From Pedobacter indicus (lineage in GTDB: Bacteria; Bacteroidota; Bacteroidia; Sphingobacteriales; Sphingobacteriaceae), in contig NZ_QRGB01000001.1 in the NCBI RefSeq assembly GCF_003449035.1, forward strand, positions 3,162,001 to 3,226,000: a stretch of DNA of 64,000 nt, read 5' to 3'. This document shows positions 16,935-25,770 of the stretch, one piece after another (the stretch's first letter is position 1; each line of letters starts with the position of its first letter). Under the pieces are notes generated by a model. That model was given only the letters and a program-made list of their open reading frames with translations, made no database searches and was not told the origin of the DNA. The position numbers were made by a program, and so were the translations under genes.

Positions 16935-17402
16935 TCAATTCTTTATTGGGTTAAACATTTTCTCCAAAACTCCGTAGCGGAAATCAAAGATATGCGCCAA
17001 TTTCTTTTTCACAAAAAGCCGATGGGCGACCTTCCCCAGAAAGCCGAAAGGCAATTCATAATCTACCGTATCTTTCATCAGCACACCACCTTTATGGGGG
17101 ATAAATTCATGAAAATGGTTCCAGTATTTATAGGGCCCTTTCTCCTGAAAATCAGTAAAGCTTTTATGGGGCGTCACATGGGTAATTCTCGTTCTCCACT
17201 TCAACGGAACTTTCAGCAACGGCGAAACGATATAATCGATAACCATTCCTTCAACAATCTGTTCGCTATTATAATCCGACAGCACGGTAAAACCCATATC
17301 CTTGGGTGTTATTTTCGACAGGTTCTTTGGAGAAGAGAAAAAATGCCACGCTGTTTCGATATCGCAATTCAATTGTTGCTCCCTGTATAACCTGTGTTTC
17401 AT
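16935..17402 (-). CDS. SRPBCC-family ligand-binding protein of the carotenoid operon
   Basis: This 155-residue single-domain START/Bet v1-like protein has AWHFFSSPKNLSKITPKDMG at the N-terminus and DTVDYELPFGFLG later. This CoxG/YfjG-like SRPBCC subfamily is common inside carotenoid clusters of Bacteroidota. No catalytic residues are evident; binding of a hydrophobic intermediate is the family expectation. Spacing is one base to crtZ and three bases to the next gene. Its exact step is unknown. Confidence 0.85.
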   Translation of the reverse strand: MKHRLYREQQLNCDIETAWHFFSSPKNLSKITPKDMGFTVLSDYNSEQIVEGMVIDYIVSPLLKVPLKWRTRITHVTPHKSFTDFQEKGPYKYWNHFHEFIPHKGGVLMKDTVDYELPFGFLGKVAHRLFVKKKLAHIFDFRYGVLEKMFNPIKN

Positions 17403-17405
17403 AGC

Positions 17406-17864
17406 TTAGTCTATTAAAAGCGTTTCTATATTTTTCTTCAAAATCTCCGACCCGATTTGGTGGCGGTTCTCCTTAATAAATTCGGTATCCTCATTTATGT
17501 TTGATTTATATCCTAAAAAAGACGGTGCATTTTTTTGAACCGAAAGGCGGATAAACCTTAACTCCACATTGGCAGGTTCTTTTTTGATTGCTTGCTCGAT
17601 GTTTTTCTTCCCTTCTTTAAATGTGTTGAGTTTACTTATCGGATTAAAGACGTGATTGGCCCAAATGGTTTGCAAAGCACCTAAATAAGCCAAATGTGTA
17701 GCTGAATTGTTCTTTGCTTCCGCTAATTCCGCAATCATTTTTTCACACAATTCTTTATCAGATACCACTTTGCTGTAATTTGCCCTTACTGTATCCAAAC
17801 CGGTTGTATTAAAACTTGTCAGTAAACATAAGACAGATATCAGTAAACCAAGAAATTTCATCAT
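17406..17864 (-). CDS. Unknown exported helical protein of the carotenoid operon
   Basis: I do not recognise this 152-residue protein. The N-terminus MMKFLGLLISVLCLLTSF is a signal peptide without a lipobox. The rest is predicted helical, with one TPR-like stretch (GKKNIEQAIKKEPANVELRF). It overlaps crtB by 4 bp on its upstream side and lies three bases before the SRPBCC gene, so it is made together with the pathway enzymes. An envelope location next to carotenoid synthesis suggests a role in assembly or pigment placement, but that is only context. Confidence 0.8.
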   Translation of the reverse strand: MMKFLGLLISVLCLLTSFNTTGLDTVRANYSKVVSDKELCEKMIAELAEAKNNSATHLAYLGALQTIWANHVFNPISKLNTFKEGKKNIEQAIKKEPANVELRFIRLSVQKNAPSFLGYKSNINEDTEFIKENRHQIGSEILKKNIETLLID

Positions 17865-18697
17865 AAATAAGCGGTTTTATATCTTATATAACTTTTAAAT
17901 GCCACAAATGCCTTTTCGGAATTAAGAATACGAACCCTATTTTTCAGTATCTCTTTGGAAGATTTACTTTTTATCTTTCGGAACAGAGACAAATAGTATT
18001 TATACGCCAGATACACACCAAACATGGATGAATGGGGCAGTTTCCTGATCCCGGCTAAGGCTTCTTTGAACTCTTCTTCTATTTCGTTTTCAATCTGCGA
18101 TTTCACACCATTATCAAATACGCACATATCAATATTCGGGAAATAAGTCCTCCCCAAAACCACATAATCCTCTTTCAGGTCCCTTAAAAAATTGACCTTC
18201 TGAAAAGCCGATCCCAACTTCATTGCATAGGGTTTCAGTTCATTGTATTTTTCCCTATTCCCATCCGTAAAAACTTGCAGGCACATTAACCCAACCACTT
18301 CCGCTGAACCAAAAATATATTCCTTATATAGTTCTGAATTGTAATCTAATTTCTGCAGATCCATTTCCATGCTGTGCAAAAATTGCTCGATTAGCTTTTT
18401 CTCAATTTGGTATTTACGTACGGTTTCTTGAAAAGATTGTAGAATAGGGTTGAGCGAAATTCCTTCATGCAGTGCATTGTCGGTTTCTGCTTTTAATCGA
18501 TTCAATAGCTTCTCTTTATCGTACCCGTGAAAACTATCAACGATTTCATCTGCCAACCTTACGTACCCGTATATCGCATATATGGCAGAACGGATGGTCG
18601 GTTTCAGAGCTAAAATTCCCAAGGAAAAACTTGTACTGTATTTTTGGGTTGTTATCTTGCTTACCGAGTAAGAAAGTTCGTCAAAAAGCTGTTTCAT
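17861..18697 (-). CDS. crtB: Phytoene synthase (squalene/phytoene synthase family)
   Basis: The 278 residues carry both Asp-rich substrate motifs: DEIVDSFHG (first DxxxD) and FLRDLKEDYVVLGRTYFP (second, with the family's NFLRD context). A conserved Arg/Tyr entry segment AIYGYVRLADE is also present. The enzyme condenses two geranylgeranyl diphosphates to phytoene, the first committed step. It overlaps crtI by 4 bp, the usual crtI-crtB pairing. No GGPP synthase gene is in the window. Confidence 0.95.
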   Translation of the reverse strand: MKQLFDELSYSVSKITTQKYSTSFSLGILALKPTIRSAIYAIYGYVRLADEIVDSFHGYDKEKLLNRLKAETDNALHEGISLNPILQSFQETVRKYQIEKKLIEQFLHSMEMDLQKLDYNSELYKEYIFGSAEVVGLMCLQVFTDGNREKYNELKPYAMKLGSAFQKVNFLRDLKEDYVVLGRTYFPNIDMCVFDNGVKSQIENEIEEEFKEALAGIRKLPHSSMFGVYLAYKYYLSLFRKIKSKSSKEILKNRVRILNSEKAFVAFKSYIRYKTAYL

Positions 18698-20175
18698 CGT
18701 TCTTTATGTTTAAGTTTGATTATTTCGTTTGCTACAATTTTACCCGATATGATGGACGGAGGTACTCCGGGCCCGGGAACGGTCAATTGACCCGTGTACA
18801 ATAAGTTTTTCAGCTTTTTATTTCTTATTTTAGGTTTCAAAACCGCAGTTTGACCGAGTGTATTTGCCAGTCCGTAAGCATTGCCATCATAGGCATTGTA
18901 ATCTGAAATAAAATCGCTGATGCAATAGCTCCTTTTATATTCAATTTTTGATTGCAGATCGATTATACCTGTATGTCTTTCGATCCTTGAAAGCATTTCT
19001 GCTAAATATTTTTCCCGTACGGGTTCTGCGTCCTTTATCCCGATAGCCAAAGGCATTAATAAAAACAGGTTTTCCTTGCCTTTGGGTGCAATGGCATCAT
19101 CTGTTTTTGACGGACAACAAACATAAAATAATGGTTTCCCAGGCCATTTTTTCTCGCCATAAATGCAATCGAGATGTTCGTCCAGATCATTCTCGAAGAA
19201 AAGTGTATGGTGCTTTAGGTTGGGGATGGGTTGATTTACACCTAAATAATAGATCAAACTTGACGGTGCAAATGTTCTGTTTTGCCAATATGCTTCAGAA
19301 TAATTTCTATATTCTTTGTCTAAAAGTGTTTCTGTGTGATGATAATCCGAAGAAGCAATTACAGTATCAAATTCATAGGTTTCGCCATGGATAGTTAAAG
19401 ACCTTACTGTGCCATTTTGTGTATTTATGCTTTCAACGGTTTTATTAAAATGAAAAGTTGCACCCTGGTCCTCGGCTACTTTTTTCATTGCCAGCACCAA
19501 TTGATAAAAGCCCCCTTTCGGATAATGTGTTCCCATAGCATATCCCCCGTAATTCATCAAACTGTACAATGCCGGAATGTTGTTTGGGGAAGCACCCAGA
19601 AAAATTACAGGAAACTCCATCAATGTCCTTAACTTTTCATTCTTAAAGTGTTTGGCAACATAAGCTCTGAAGTTCGTCAGCAAATCCAATTTCATTGCAC
19701 TTTTGGCTATTTTCGGAGAAATAAATTCGGACCAATTATGGCAAGGCTTATTCACAAAATCCTTCATCCCAACCTCATACTTGAACTTGGCCGATTGCAT
19801 AAACTTCTCTAATTGCAGACCTGCGCCTTTTTCGATTTGCTCAAACAAAATTTTCAGCTCGCCTAAACTTTCAGGCACACTAATTTTCTCTTCTGAAAAA
19901 ACCACTTCAAACTGCGGATTTAACGAAATCAACTCGAAGAAGTCAGACGTTTTGTAGCCGAAATCCGCAAAAAAACTTTCCATAATATCAGACATCCAAT
20001 ACCAGCTCGGCCCCATGTCAAAAACGTAACCTTGTCCGCTAGTAAACTGTCTTGCTCTCCCTCCTGCCTGGTCGTGTTTTTCAAATACGTGGACTTCATT
20101 ACCCGCTTTTGCTAGGTATGCGCTTGCAGATAAACCCGAGAAACCGGAACCGATAATGGCTATTCTATTCTTCAT
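18694..20175 (-). CDS. crtI: Phytoene desaturase (CrtI type)
   Basis: This 493-residue FAD enzyme has the N-terminal dinucleotide motif IGSGFSGLSASAYLAKAG, then FEKHDQAGGRAR and the substrate-side motif FDMGPSWYWM. The C-terminal FAD signature is LLYTGQLTVPGPGVPPSIIS. It converts phytoene to lycopene by successive dehydrogenations. The length matches the family. It is the second gene of the operon, overlapping the MarR gene and crtB by 4 bp each. Confidence 0.96.
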   Translation of the reverse strand: MKNRIAIIGSGFSGLSASAYLAKAGNEVHVFEKHDQAGGRARQFTSGQGYVFDMGPSWYWMSDIMESFFADFGYKTSDFFELISLNPQFEVVFSEEKISVPESLGELKILFEQIEKGAGLQLEKFMQSAKFKYEVGMKDFVNKPCHNWSEFISPKIAKSAMKLDLLTNFRAYVAKHFKNEKLRTLMEFPVIFLGASPNNIPALYSLMNYGGYAMGTHYPKGGFYQLVLAMKKVAEDQGATFHFNKTVESINTQNGTVRSLTIHGETYEFDTVIASSDYHHTETLLDKEYRNYSEAYWQNRTFAPSSLIYYLGVNQPIPNLKHHTLFFENDLDEHLDCIYGEKKWPGKPLFYVCCPSKTDDAIAPKGKENLFLLMPLAIGIKDAEPVREKYLAEMLSRIERHTGIIDLQSKIEYKRSYCISDFISDYNAYDGNAYGLANTLGQTAVLKPKIRNKKLKNLLYTGQLTVPGPGVPPSIISGKIVANEIIKLKHKER

Positions 20176-20831
20176 CGCTTTTTGTCGTTTAATATTTCGC
20201 TCAATAAGAATTCGGGTCCGATATTTTTATCATAGATCGTTTGATGAAAATCGTTGAGTTTATTAAGCAATCGGATCAATTCCATCTTTTCGTTTCGCGT
20301 TAAATTTCCTGTAACGATTTCGGTTGCTTTTCTGATTTTGTCCATTTGATTTTCTAAAGCTTCAAGACCTTTATTGCTGATTTTCAAAACCTTGCTCCTT
20401 TTATCGACTTCAGAATCAGTTTGATTAACCCAGCCTTGCGCAATCAAACGGTTGATAATTTGCATCCCGGCAGGTTTTTCGTGTACATTCTTTTTTATCA
20501 AATCCATCTTGGTCATTTCGCCAAATGCTTTTAGATTAATGAGGTAAATGAAGTCTTCCTGCGAAGAGAAGTCTGAACCGAAAATGGCCGATTTGGAGTA
20601 ACTTTTGGCATATCTGTTCATATGGACAATTAATGTATTGATTACGCTTTCCGCACTTCGCCCGTTTTCCTTTCCTTCCCAATTAGGCTCAATTATATTA
20701 TCGTTCTTATAATTAACAGTTATCCACTTTTTAAAACCTTCGATATCATTAGGATATGTTTTTTCTAATAAATTCTCCGCTTCAAATTCTTCAAGCAGAT
20801 CGACAACATTTTTTAGAATATCGTATTTCAC
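20172..20831 (-). CDS. MarR-family transcriptional regulator of the carotenoid operon
   Basis: The 219 residues include a MarR-type winged helix (about 95-150, MTKMDLIKKNVHEKPAG, then INRLIAQGWVNQTDSEVDKR with the wing). An N-terminal extension (about 75 residues) and a helical C-terminal dimerization region flank it, so it is longer than the usual 145-residue MarR. It is the first gene of the operon. A palindrome overlapping its -33 region (20876-20893) makes autorepression likely. Which ligand releases it is unknown. Confidence 0.88.
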   Translation of the reverse strand: MKYDILKNVVDLLEEFEAENLLEKTYPNDIEGFKKWITVNYKNDNIIEPNWEGKENGRSAESVINTLIVHMNRYAKSYSKSAIFGSDFSSQEDFIYLINLKAFGEMTKMDLIKKNVHEKPAGMQIINRLIAQGWVNQTDSEVDKRSKVLKISNKGLEALENQMDKIRKATEIVTGNLTRNEKMELIRLLNKLNDFHQTIYDKNIGPEFLLSEILNDKKR

Positions 20832-20851
20832 TTCAGTTTATTTTTAGAATA

Positions 20852-20893
20852 CAAATATATCAAATATTTAAAAAAAAGTATATTTTTATACTT
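20852..20893 (-). promoter_or_regulatory. Carotenoid operon promoter with palindromic operator
   Basis: Minus-strand TATATTTG (20859 to 20852) is a perfect -7 element. The palindrome AAGTATA-TTTT-TATACTT (20876-20893) covers the place of the -33 element, and no TTTG is left there. A MarR dimer bound to it would block RNA polymerase. Confidence 0.6.
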
Positions 20894-20936
20894 AAATAGT
20901 TTTATTTAATTTGCGCTTTTGTTAATGTTTCGAAGA

Positions 20937-22375
20937 ATGAAGCACATAAAGGCTTATTGATTGATTATATTATTTCCGCTCAGTAGCTTTGCACAAAAAA
21001 ATAGTGTCATTATCGGCAGCATTCTTCAACAGCTTACTTCGGAAGAAATCAAAAGCAGTCCTGGCGGAAACTTTGATGTTTCCAAGGTTGTTCAAACTCT
21101 GCCCGGTGTGGGCGTAAGTAATGGCACCGGAGACAGAAACGATATTATTATCCGCGGGGGCGCACCCGATGAGAATGTTTATTACCTAGATGGAATAGAG
21201 ATACCGATACTGAATCACTTCCAGACACAAGGCAGTTCCGGTGGTGCCCAAGGCATGCTTAACGTGTCCTTTATCGAAAGCTAAAACTAACCTCCTCAGC
21301 CTTTGATGCCCGGTACGACAATGCCTTAGCATCAACATTCGTAATCAAGCAGCGGGATGGAAACCCCGAACGTTTGTCAGGCAACATTCGGGTAAGTGCT
21401 ACTGAATCCGTTCTAACATTAGAAGGCCCGATTTCCGAACGAACCACCTTTTTGGCTTCGGGAAGAAAATCATATTTAGGGCTTTTATTTAAACTGATAG
21501 ACCTCCCAATCCGTCCTAATTTCTACGATTTCCAATATAAAGTCACCCACAAGTTTAACAACAAACTGACGTTAACATCCATCGGTCTCGGCGGTATTGA
21601 TAATTTTAGCTTTGCCCCTACCAAGGAAGCCAGTGCAGAAAACATCTACGTGTTAAGATCATCACCCTATATAAACCAGTGGAACTATACCGTGGGTTTC
21701 AATTTAAGTCAGCAAATCGAAGACGGCTATATTAACTTCATTATCAGTAGGAATCGGTACGAAAACGGTATCGACAAATATGAAGACCAGAACCGTATCG
21801 AAAGTCAACGCACCTCCGCAATCAATTCATATGAAATAGAAAATAAATTTCGTTGGAACATCAATAAATTTATAAACGATTGGAAGCTCAGCGGGGGTCT
21901 CTCTATCCAAAATGTAAGTTACTTTGGAGACGTCTTCTTGAAGACTGGACCCGAAACCAGCCTATCTTTTAAAAGTGATATCAATTTCTGGAAGTATGGT
22001 GCATTTTTGCAGGCTTCAAAAAACCTGTTTAACGAAAACATCCTCGTTTCTGCGGGAGTTCGCACCGATATGAACTCCTTTACCGATCACGGTAAAAATC
22101 CTTTAAAGACTCTTTCTCCACGCTTATCTCTCGCTTACCATATAAACAAGCAGATCGACTTAACCGGATCCATTGGAACTTATTTCAAAATCCCAACCTA
22201 CACCGCTTTGGGCTACCAAGATAGGAATCAAAGGTTCATTAATAAGCAAATGGACTACACACAATCCACCCATTACGTTATAGGAACACAATACCTTCCC
22301 AAGACATCGCTTCGTTTCACATTGGAAGGGTTTTATAAGAAATATAAGCATTATCCGGTTTCAGAACGGTTTTAA
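20937..22375 (+). pseudogene. TonB-dependent receptor, truncated with nonsense and frameshift lesions
   Basis: An ATG at 20937 opens MKHIKAY and meets TGA at 20958. The frame then gives a signal-peptide remnant (LFPLSSFAQ) and jumps straight to plug-domain sequence, so the N-terminal carboxypeptidase-D-like domain is deleted. Plug motifs such as VQTLPGVGVSNGTGDRNDII and GGAPDENVYYLDGIE are clear. A one-base loss near 21281 (AGCTAAAA) shifts the frame. The barrel then continues from 21287 to 22375, ending after about 360 residues at YPVSERF, roughly half the usual barrel. It is not functional as read. Confidence 0.88.
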
Positions 22376-22421
22376 GGGAAGCTTACACTCCTTCGTTTGT
22401 ATGTCGCTTTCGTACCTCTTG

Positions 22422-22481
22422 GGTGGTTTCGGTATGGACATACTCGAACAGCTGTTTGAGTATGTCCATACCGAAACCACC
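22422..22481. repeat. 60-bp near-perfect palindrome without spacer
   Basis: Arms 22422-22451 (begins GGTGGTTTCGGTATGGACAT) and 22452-22481 are reverse complements with one mismatch in 30. It stands right after the broken receptor and before minus-strand fragments. It could form a long hairpin or cruciform and serve as a terminator, recombination site or element end. No T tract follows. Confidence 0.85.
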
Positions 22482-22533
22482 GACCGGCCACCACGAGGAT
22501 ATGTAAAACAAGTCCTATACAAGACTGGGACGG

Positions 22534-22773
22534 CTAGTTTCTAGACAGAATCATCATCCAAAAACACAGTCCGTTCATCTTTTTAACTTTCCCGGGAATA
22601 TTGGCTCCTAACCACTGCTCATCCTCCTGTAACCGCCAGATTACAAGATATAATACCGAGCCCGTCGGATAGTTGCCCTCGTCACTTGTTTTGGCATAAT
22701 TATAAGCAAGATCGTTGCGATATAGAACGGTCCCCTGCCAGAATTTTATTGAGTGAATAGTAAAGTTTTGCAT
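22534..22773 (-). pseudogene. Cytochrome P460-domain fragment
   Basis: The central part reads VLYRNDLAYNYAKTSDEG, YPTGSVLYLVIW and LGANIPGKVKKM. This matches the Bacteroidota cytochrome P460 domain (YGNDLA...YP.GAVL.LVTW...FG..IPG), a c-type haem domain often fused to an N-terminal Haem_bd domain. The CxxCH part at the end of the domain is missing, since the frame stops in unrelated residues, and there is no proper start. It is a relic, probably once part of the gene represented by the next fragment. Confidence 0.55.
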
Positions 22774-22798
22774 TTTGTTGTGTAGGTGCTAGCGAATC

Positions 22799-23040
22799 TC
22801 ACTTCGAAAAATAATCCATTGCTTTACGCCCTTCCCGGATGTGCTCATAAACGAAAAAATTGACAGGGGTAAATTTGTCATACCATTCCAGGTTTGTTTC
22901 TGTGGAATGACAATTAAAGCATGATTTTCGGATGATGGAATTTACTTCGTCAGGTACGCCTGTTAGATTACCTACAGGCATATATTCCGGTTCTTTGGGT
23001 TTTATAAACTGTAAAAGCCTACAGACGTTCAAAGTGAATT
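22799..23040 (-). pseudogene. Haem-binding domain (Haem_bd) protein fragment
   Basis: The fragment has LLQFIKPKEPEYMPV at its N-terminal side, then IIRKSCFNCHSTETNLEWYD, a c-type haem motif CFNCH in the usual PF14376 setting, and VNFFVYEHIREGRKAM. The membrane anchor is lost at the upstream junction (about 23040), and a TGA after FSK ends it where the family normally continues with Trp. It was probably a periplasmic haem protein. Confidence 0.7.
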
Positions 23041-23463
23041 TGTGTGCATGTACAATACGGAAGGAATAGAACTGTGCCACCCCAATCCATCTTTGATAGG
23101 CACTAGAATAGATGCCGGGAATTCTACCTTCTCCGGTTCAGACAAAAAACAAAGCTTTCAGAAACTTCTCAACGATGGGCAATCAAATCAGGTATCAGAA
23201 CGTTTCGAAAGAGTGCCAACCGGGGCTCTGAAATTGTAAGTGTTTATCCAGTAAGGGGAACAGAATGGATGTTGGCAAGCCACGCTAACATAAACGTCAT
23301 CCAAATGCAGTTAGACAATTTGTATCAAAAATTTTGGGTAGGTACGTTATTATTGGTCATTATTATCACGGGAATTTGCTTTTGGTTGATACGGCTGATA
23401 CACCGCAAATATGAACAGGAAATGGAGTTGAAAATATCTGGATTAAATGAGGAAGTGAATAAC
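23021..23463 (+). pseudogene. Cache-domain sensor fragment (histidine kinase or similar)
   Basis: Plus-strand codons give FVCMYNTEGIELCHPNPSLI, then after a frameshift near 23235 VSVYPVRGTEWMLASHANI. A membrane helix (FWVGTLLLVIIITGICFWLI) and the start of a coiled coil (RKYEQEMELKISGLNEEVNN) follow. This is the end of an extracellular Cache sensor domain, its transmembrane exit and the signalling linker of a Bacteroidota sensor kinase. The kinase or other output domain and the N-terminus are absent. Its junctions abut minus-strand relics on both sides. Confidence 0.65.
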
Positions 23464-23489
23464 CTGGGTATGCTTTGGATATACGGCTT

Positions 23490-23615
23490 CCGTTCTGTTT
23501 GCATCAGGCTATCGACATCTTCAATGGCAAAAGTTTTCCTCTGGGCAGTAGCGATACTACCCAGAAGGAAAACCATTATAAAAACCAAACCCAGTCTCTT
23601 CATTGAATAATTCAT
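23490..23615 (-). pseudogene. N-terminus of a secreted thioredoxin-like protein, truncated
   Basis: Directly after the receptor gene on the same strand, MKRLGLVFIMVFLLGSIATA (ATG at 23603) is a good signal peptide. It is followed by FAIEDVDSLMQTERKP, the run-up to the W-C-x-x-C strand of thioredoxin-fold proteins. After KP the homology stops at a junction. Receptor-thioredoxin pairs are usual in this phylum, so the gene was once the second gene of the operon. A Met four codons upstream (23615) is also possible. Confidence 0.55.
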
Positions 23616-23619
23616 TGAA

Positions 23620-25746
23620 TTAGTATAGATTATAACGTAACCCTAAAAACCCTCGAATTCCCTGATTCGGACCATATACGTACGATGGATCAAACGTCAG
23701 CGCATAAGGATTGTCCGGTGTCACCATCGCCTGCCCACTTGAATCAAACTGTACGTTCTTGTCAAATGGGTCATGAGCTCTGGCGATAATAAAGGGATTA
23801 CCTTTATTCGGTGTCCAGTTGAGTAGGTTTTTGACGCCTCCGTATATCTCGATACCTTCTTTCAATTTCTTAGTTAATTGGATATTCTGAATGCTCCGCC
23901 AAGGAGAATATTCACTCCGTGGGTCGGTAGAGCTCAACAACGGCAAACGCATCGGCCCGTACAGGTTACCTGTGTAATCTAATGTAAGACCACTTTTACG
24001 GAATGTGTAACCTATATTCCATGTTCCGGTAAACTTTTCTGTGAACAACTGTCTTATTATTTCACCATCTTCTTTGCTATAGACATCCATCGCTGTCGCG
24101 CCAGCCATTATTTTCAAACCATTGAGAAAAGCAATATCGATGTTCAATGAAACACCCTGAGACACAGCATGTCCATCTAAATTATCATAAATAATCTTAT
24201 TCGGATCAGTATCGTAATCTGCGATGATCTTGTTATCAAAATAGGTATAAAAAGCTGTTGCATCCAATCCGATAAAGGTGTTTCCTGCATATATCTTTTT
24301 CACAAAATTAAGATTGCCATTCCAGGAAGTTTCCGGCTTCAGATCATCAATAAACATAACTTCACGTGCGCCGGTCAATGCCGCATGATCTTCGGTAAAC
24401 ACATTAGCAACCCGGTAACCGTTACCAAAACTTAATCGTAATACGTTGTCCTTATTTGCAGAGCTCCATTTATAATTAACACGCGGCGTAAGAATACTAC
24501 CATGAAGCGAATTGTAGTCATAACGCATTCCCAGCAGAAGTTTATTGTTCTCATTCAACGTGATTTCATCCTGAATAAAGACTCCCGGAAGGTTGGTATG
24601 AGTTGCCTTGTTTTTGTCCAAATCATCGGCACTTGCCGTTGCGGGGGTATTGTCATCGTAATAGGTATAGCGGTAGGCAAGACCTGTTAACAGGGCATGT
24701 TTCCCGAGGGTCTTAAACCAGGTTAATTGTCCAAAAGCGATCTTCTGATCGGCTATATAAGGACTGTCTCCGTACATTGAATTCTGGTCATGACCGTTGG
24801 CACTGAACTGGAACAAGATGCGTTCGCTAACTGGTAATTGGTAGGTTCCAAACAACTCCCAACGCTTAGTATAAATACTTTCACCATAAACTTCATCTCC
24901 CCCTCTGTATTTTCTTTCCCAATCCATTTCGCCGCCCCAGCGATCCTCATAAATATACCGTCCTACTAAGGTAAATATCCGGTTATCGCTTCTATCAAAA
25001 CTCCATTTGTTAAATATTGAAACTCGGTTTTGAAGTGTAACATCCGTAAAGTTATCGTTGTTATTGTCGATTGGGTTATTGTAGTTAAAATAGTTAAGGC
25101 CTACCAAGGATTGTGCTCTTTTGCCGACACTAAACTTAGCACCCAGATCGGCATTGAGCTCCGCCCAAGTGGTGCCAAAAACATCAGCTGAAACAATGGG
25201 TGTCGTACCTGGTCTTTTGGTAATGATGTTGATCAATCCGCCGACGGCTTCACTGCCATATAATGTAGAGGCCGGCCCCTTCACAATCTCAATGCGATCA
25301 ATTAGCGACTGAGGAATTCCACTTAGTCCGTATACGGTGGACAGACCACTTACAATAGGTGTTCCGTCAATCAATATCATTGTATAGGGACCCTCCAGAC
25401 CATTTATGTGGATATCACCCGTGTTACATACATTGCAATTCAATTGTGGACGGACACCATTAATATTTTGTAATGCATCAAAAAGAGAAGGTGTAGGGTT
25501 CGCTTTAAAAAATTTGGAGGTGTAGACTTCCACCGGAATCGGACTTTCAAGTTTAGAAACTTCTTTCATTGTACCCGAAATAACAACCTGTTCTAATTCA
25601 TTCGTGTCACCTTTAAGAACAAAATTTTTGGAAATCCTCGTGCCTTCGCTATCCGATATCTGACCCGATAATTTGCCTGTTTGAGTGTAAGCTACAAAAC
25701 CGATAAACGTAAAAAATACAGTAAAAAGTGCTTTAAATCCTTTCAT
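23620..25746 (-). CDS. TonB-dependent outer-membrane receptor, probably metal/siderophore, DtxR-box controlled
   Basis: This 708-residue receptor has a signal peptide (about 1-21), a plug domain (VPEVYTS-like start near residue 70, NGLEGPYTMILIDG, RIEIVKGPASTLYGSEAVGG) and a 22-strand barrel ending in a C-terminal aromatic (RYNLY). A CNVC pair lies in the plug (LNCNVCNTGD). The N-terminal carboxypeptidase-D-like domain is strikingly short: GQISDSEG is followed almost at once by the linker ELEQVVISGT, so about 50 residues are missing compared with typical members. An intact promoter with an overlapping DtxR-like box suggests iron or manganese regulation. The substrate is unknown. Confidence 0.92.
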   Translation of the reverse strand: MKGFKALFTVFFTFIGFVAYTQTGKLSGQISDSEGTRISKNFVLKGDTNELEQVVISGTMKEVSKLESPIPVEVYTSKFFKANPTPSLFDALQNINGVRPQLNCNVCNTGDIHINGLEGPYTMILIDGTPIVSGLSTVYGLSGIPQSLIDRIEIVKGPASTLYGSEAVGGLINIITKRPGTTPIVSADVFGTTWAELNADLGAKFSVGKRAQSLVGLNYFNYNNPIDNNNDNFTDVTLQNRVSIFNKWSFDRSDNRIFTLVGRYIYEDRWGGEMDWERKYRGGDEVYGESIYTKRWELFGTYQLPVSERILFQFSANGHDQNSMYGDSPYIADQKIAFGQLTWFKTLGKHALLTGLAYRYTYYDDNTPATASADDLDKNKATHTNLPGVFIQDEITLNENNKLLLGMRYDYNSLHGSILTPRVNYKWSSANKDNVLRLSFGNGYRVANVFTEDHAALTGAREVMFIDDLKPETSWNGNLNFVKKIYAGNTFIGLDATAFYTYFDNKIIADYDTDPNKIIYDNLDGHAVSQGVSLNIDIAFLNGLKIMAGATAMDVYSKEDGEIIRQLFTEKFTGTWNIGYTFRKSGLTLDYTGNLYGPMRLPLLSSTDPRSEYSPWRSIQNIQLTKKLKEGIEIYGGVKNLLNWTPNKGNPFIIARAHDPFDKNVQFDSSGQAMVTPDNPYALTFDPSYVYGPNQGIRGFLGLRYNLY

Positions 25747-25770
25747 TTATTTTATTCCTTATTTACATTA

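Noticed and set aside
20937-22375. Programmed frameshift in the receptor gene
   Set aside because: The gene also has an early stop, a missing N-terminal domain and half a barrel, so decay explains it better than recoding.
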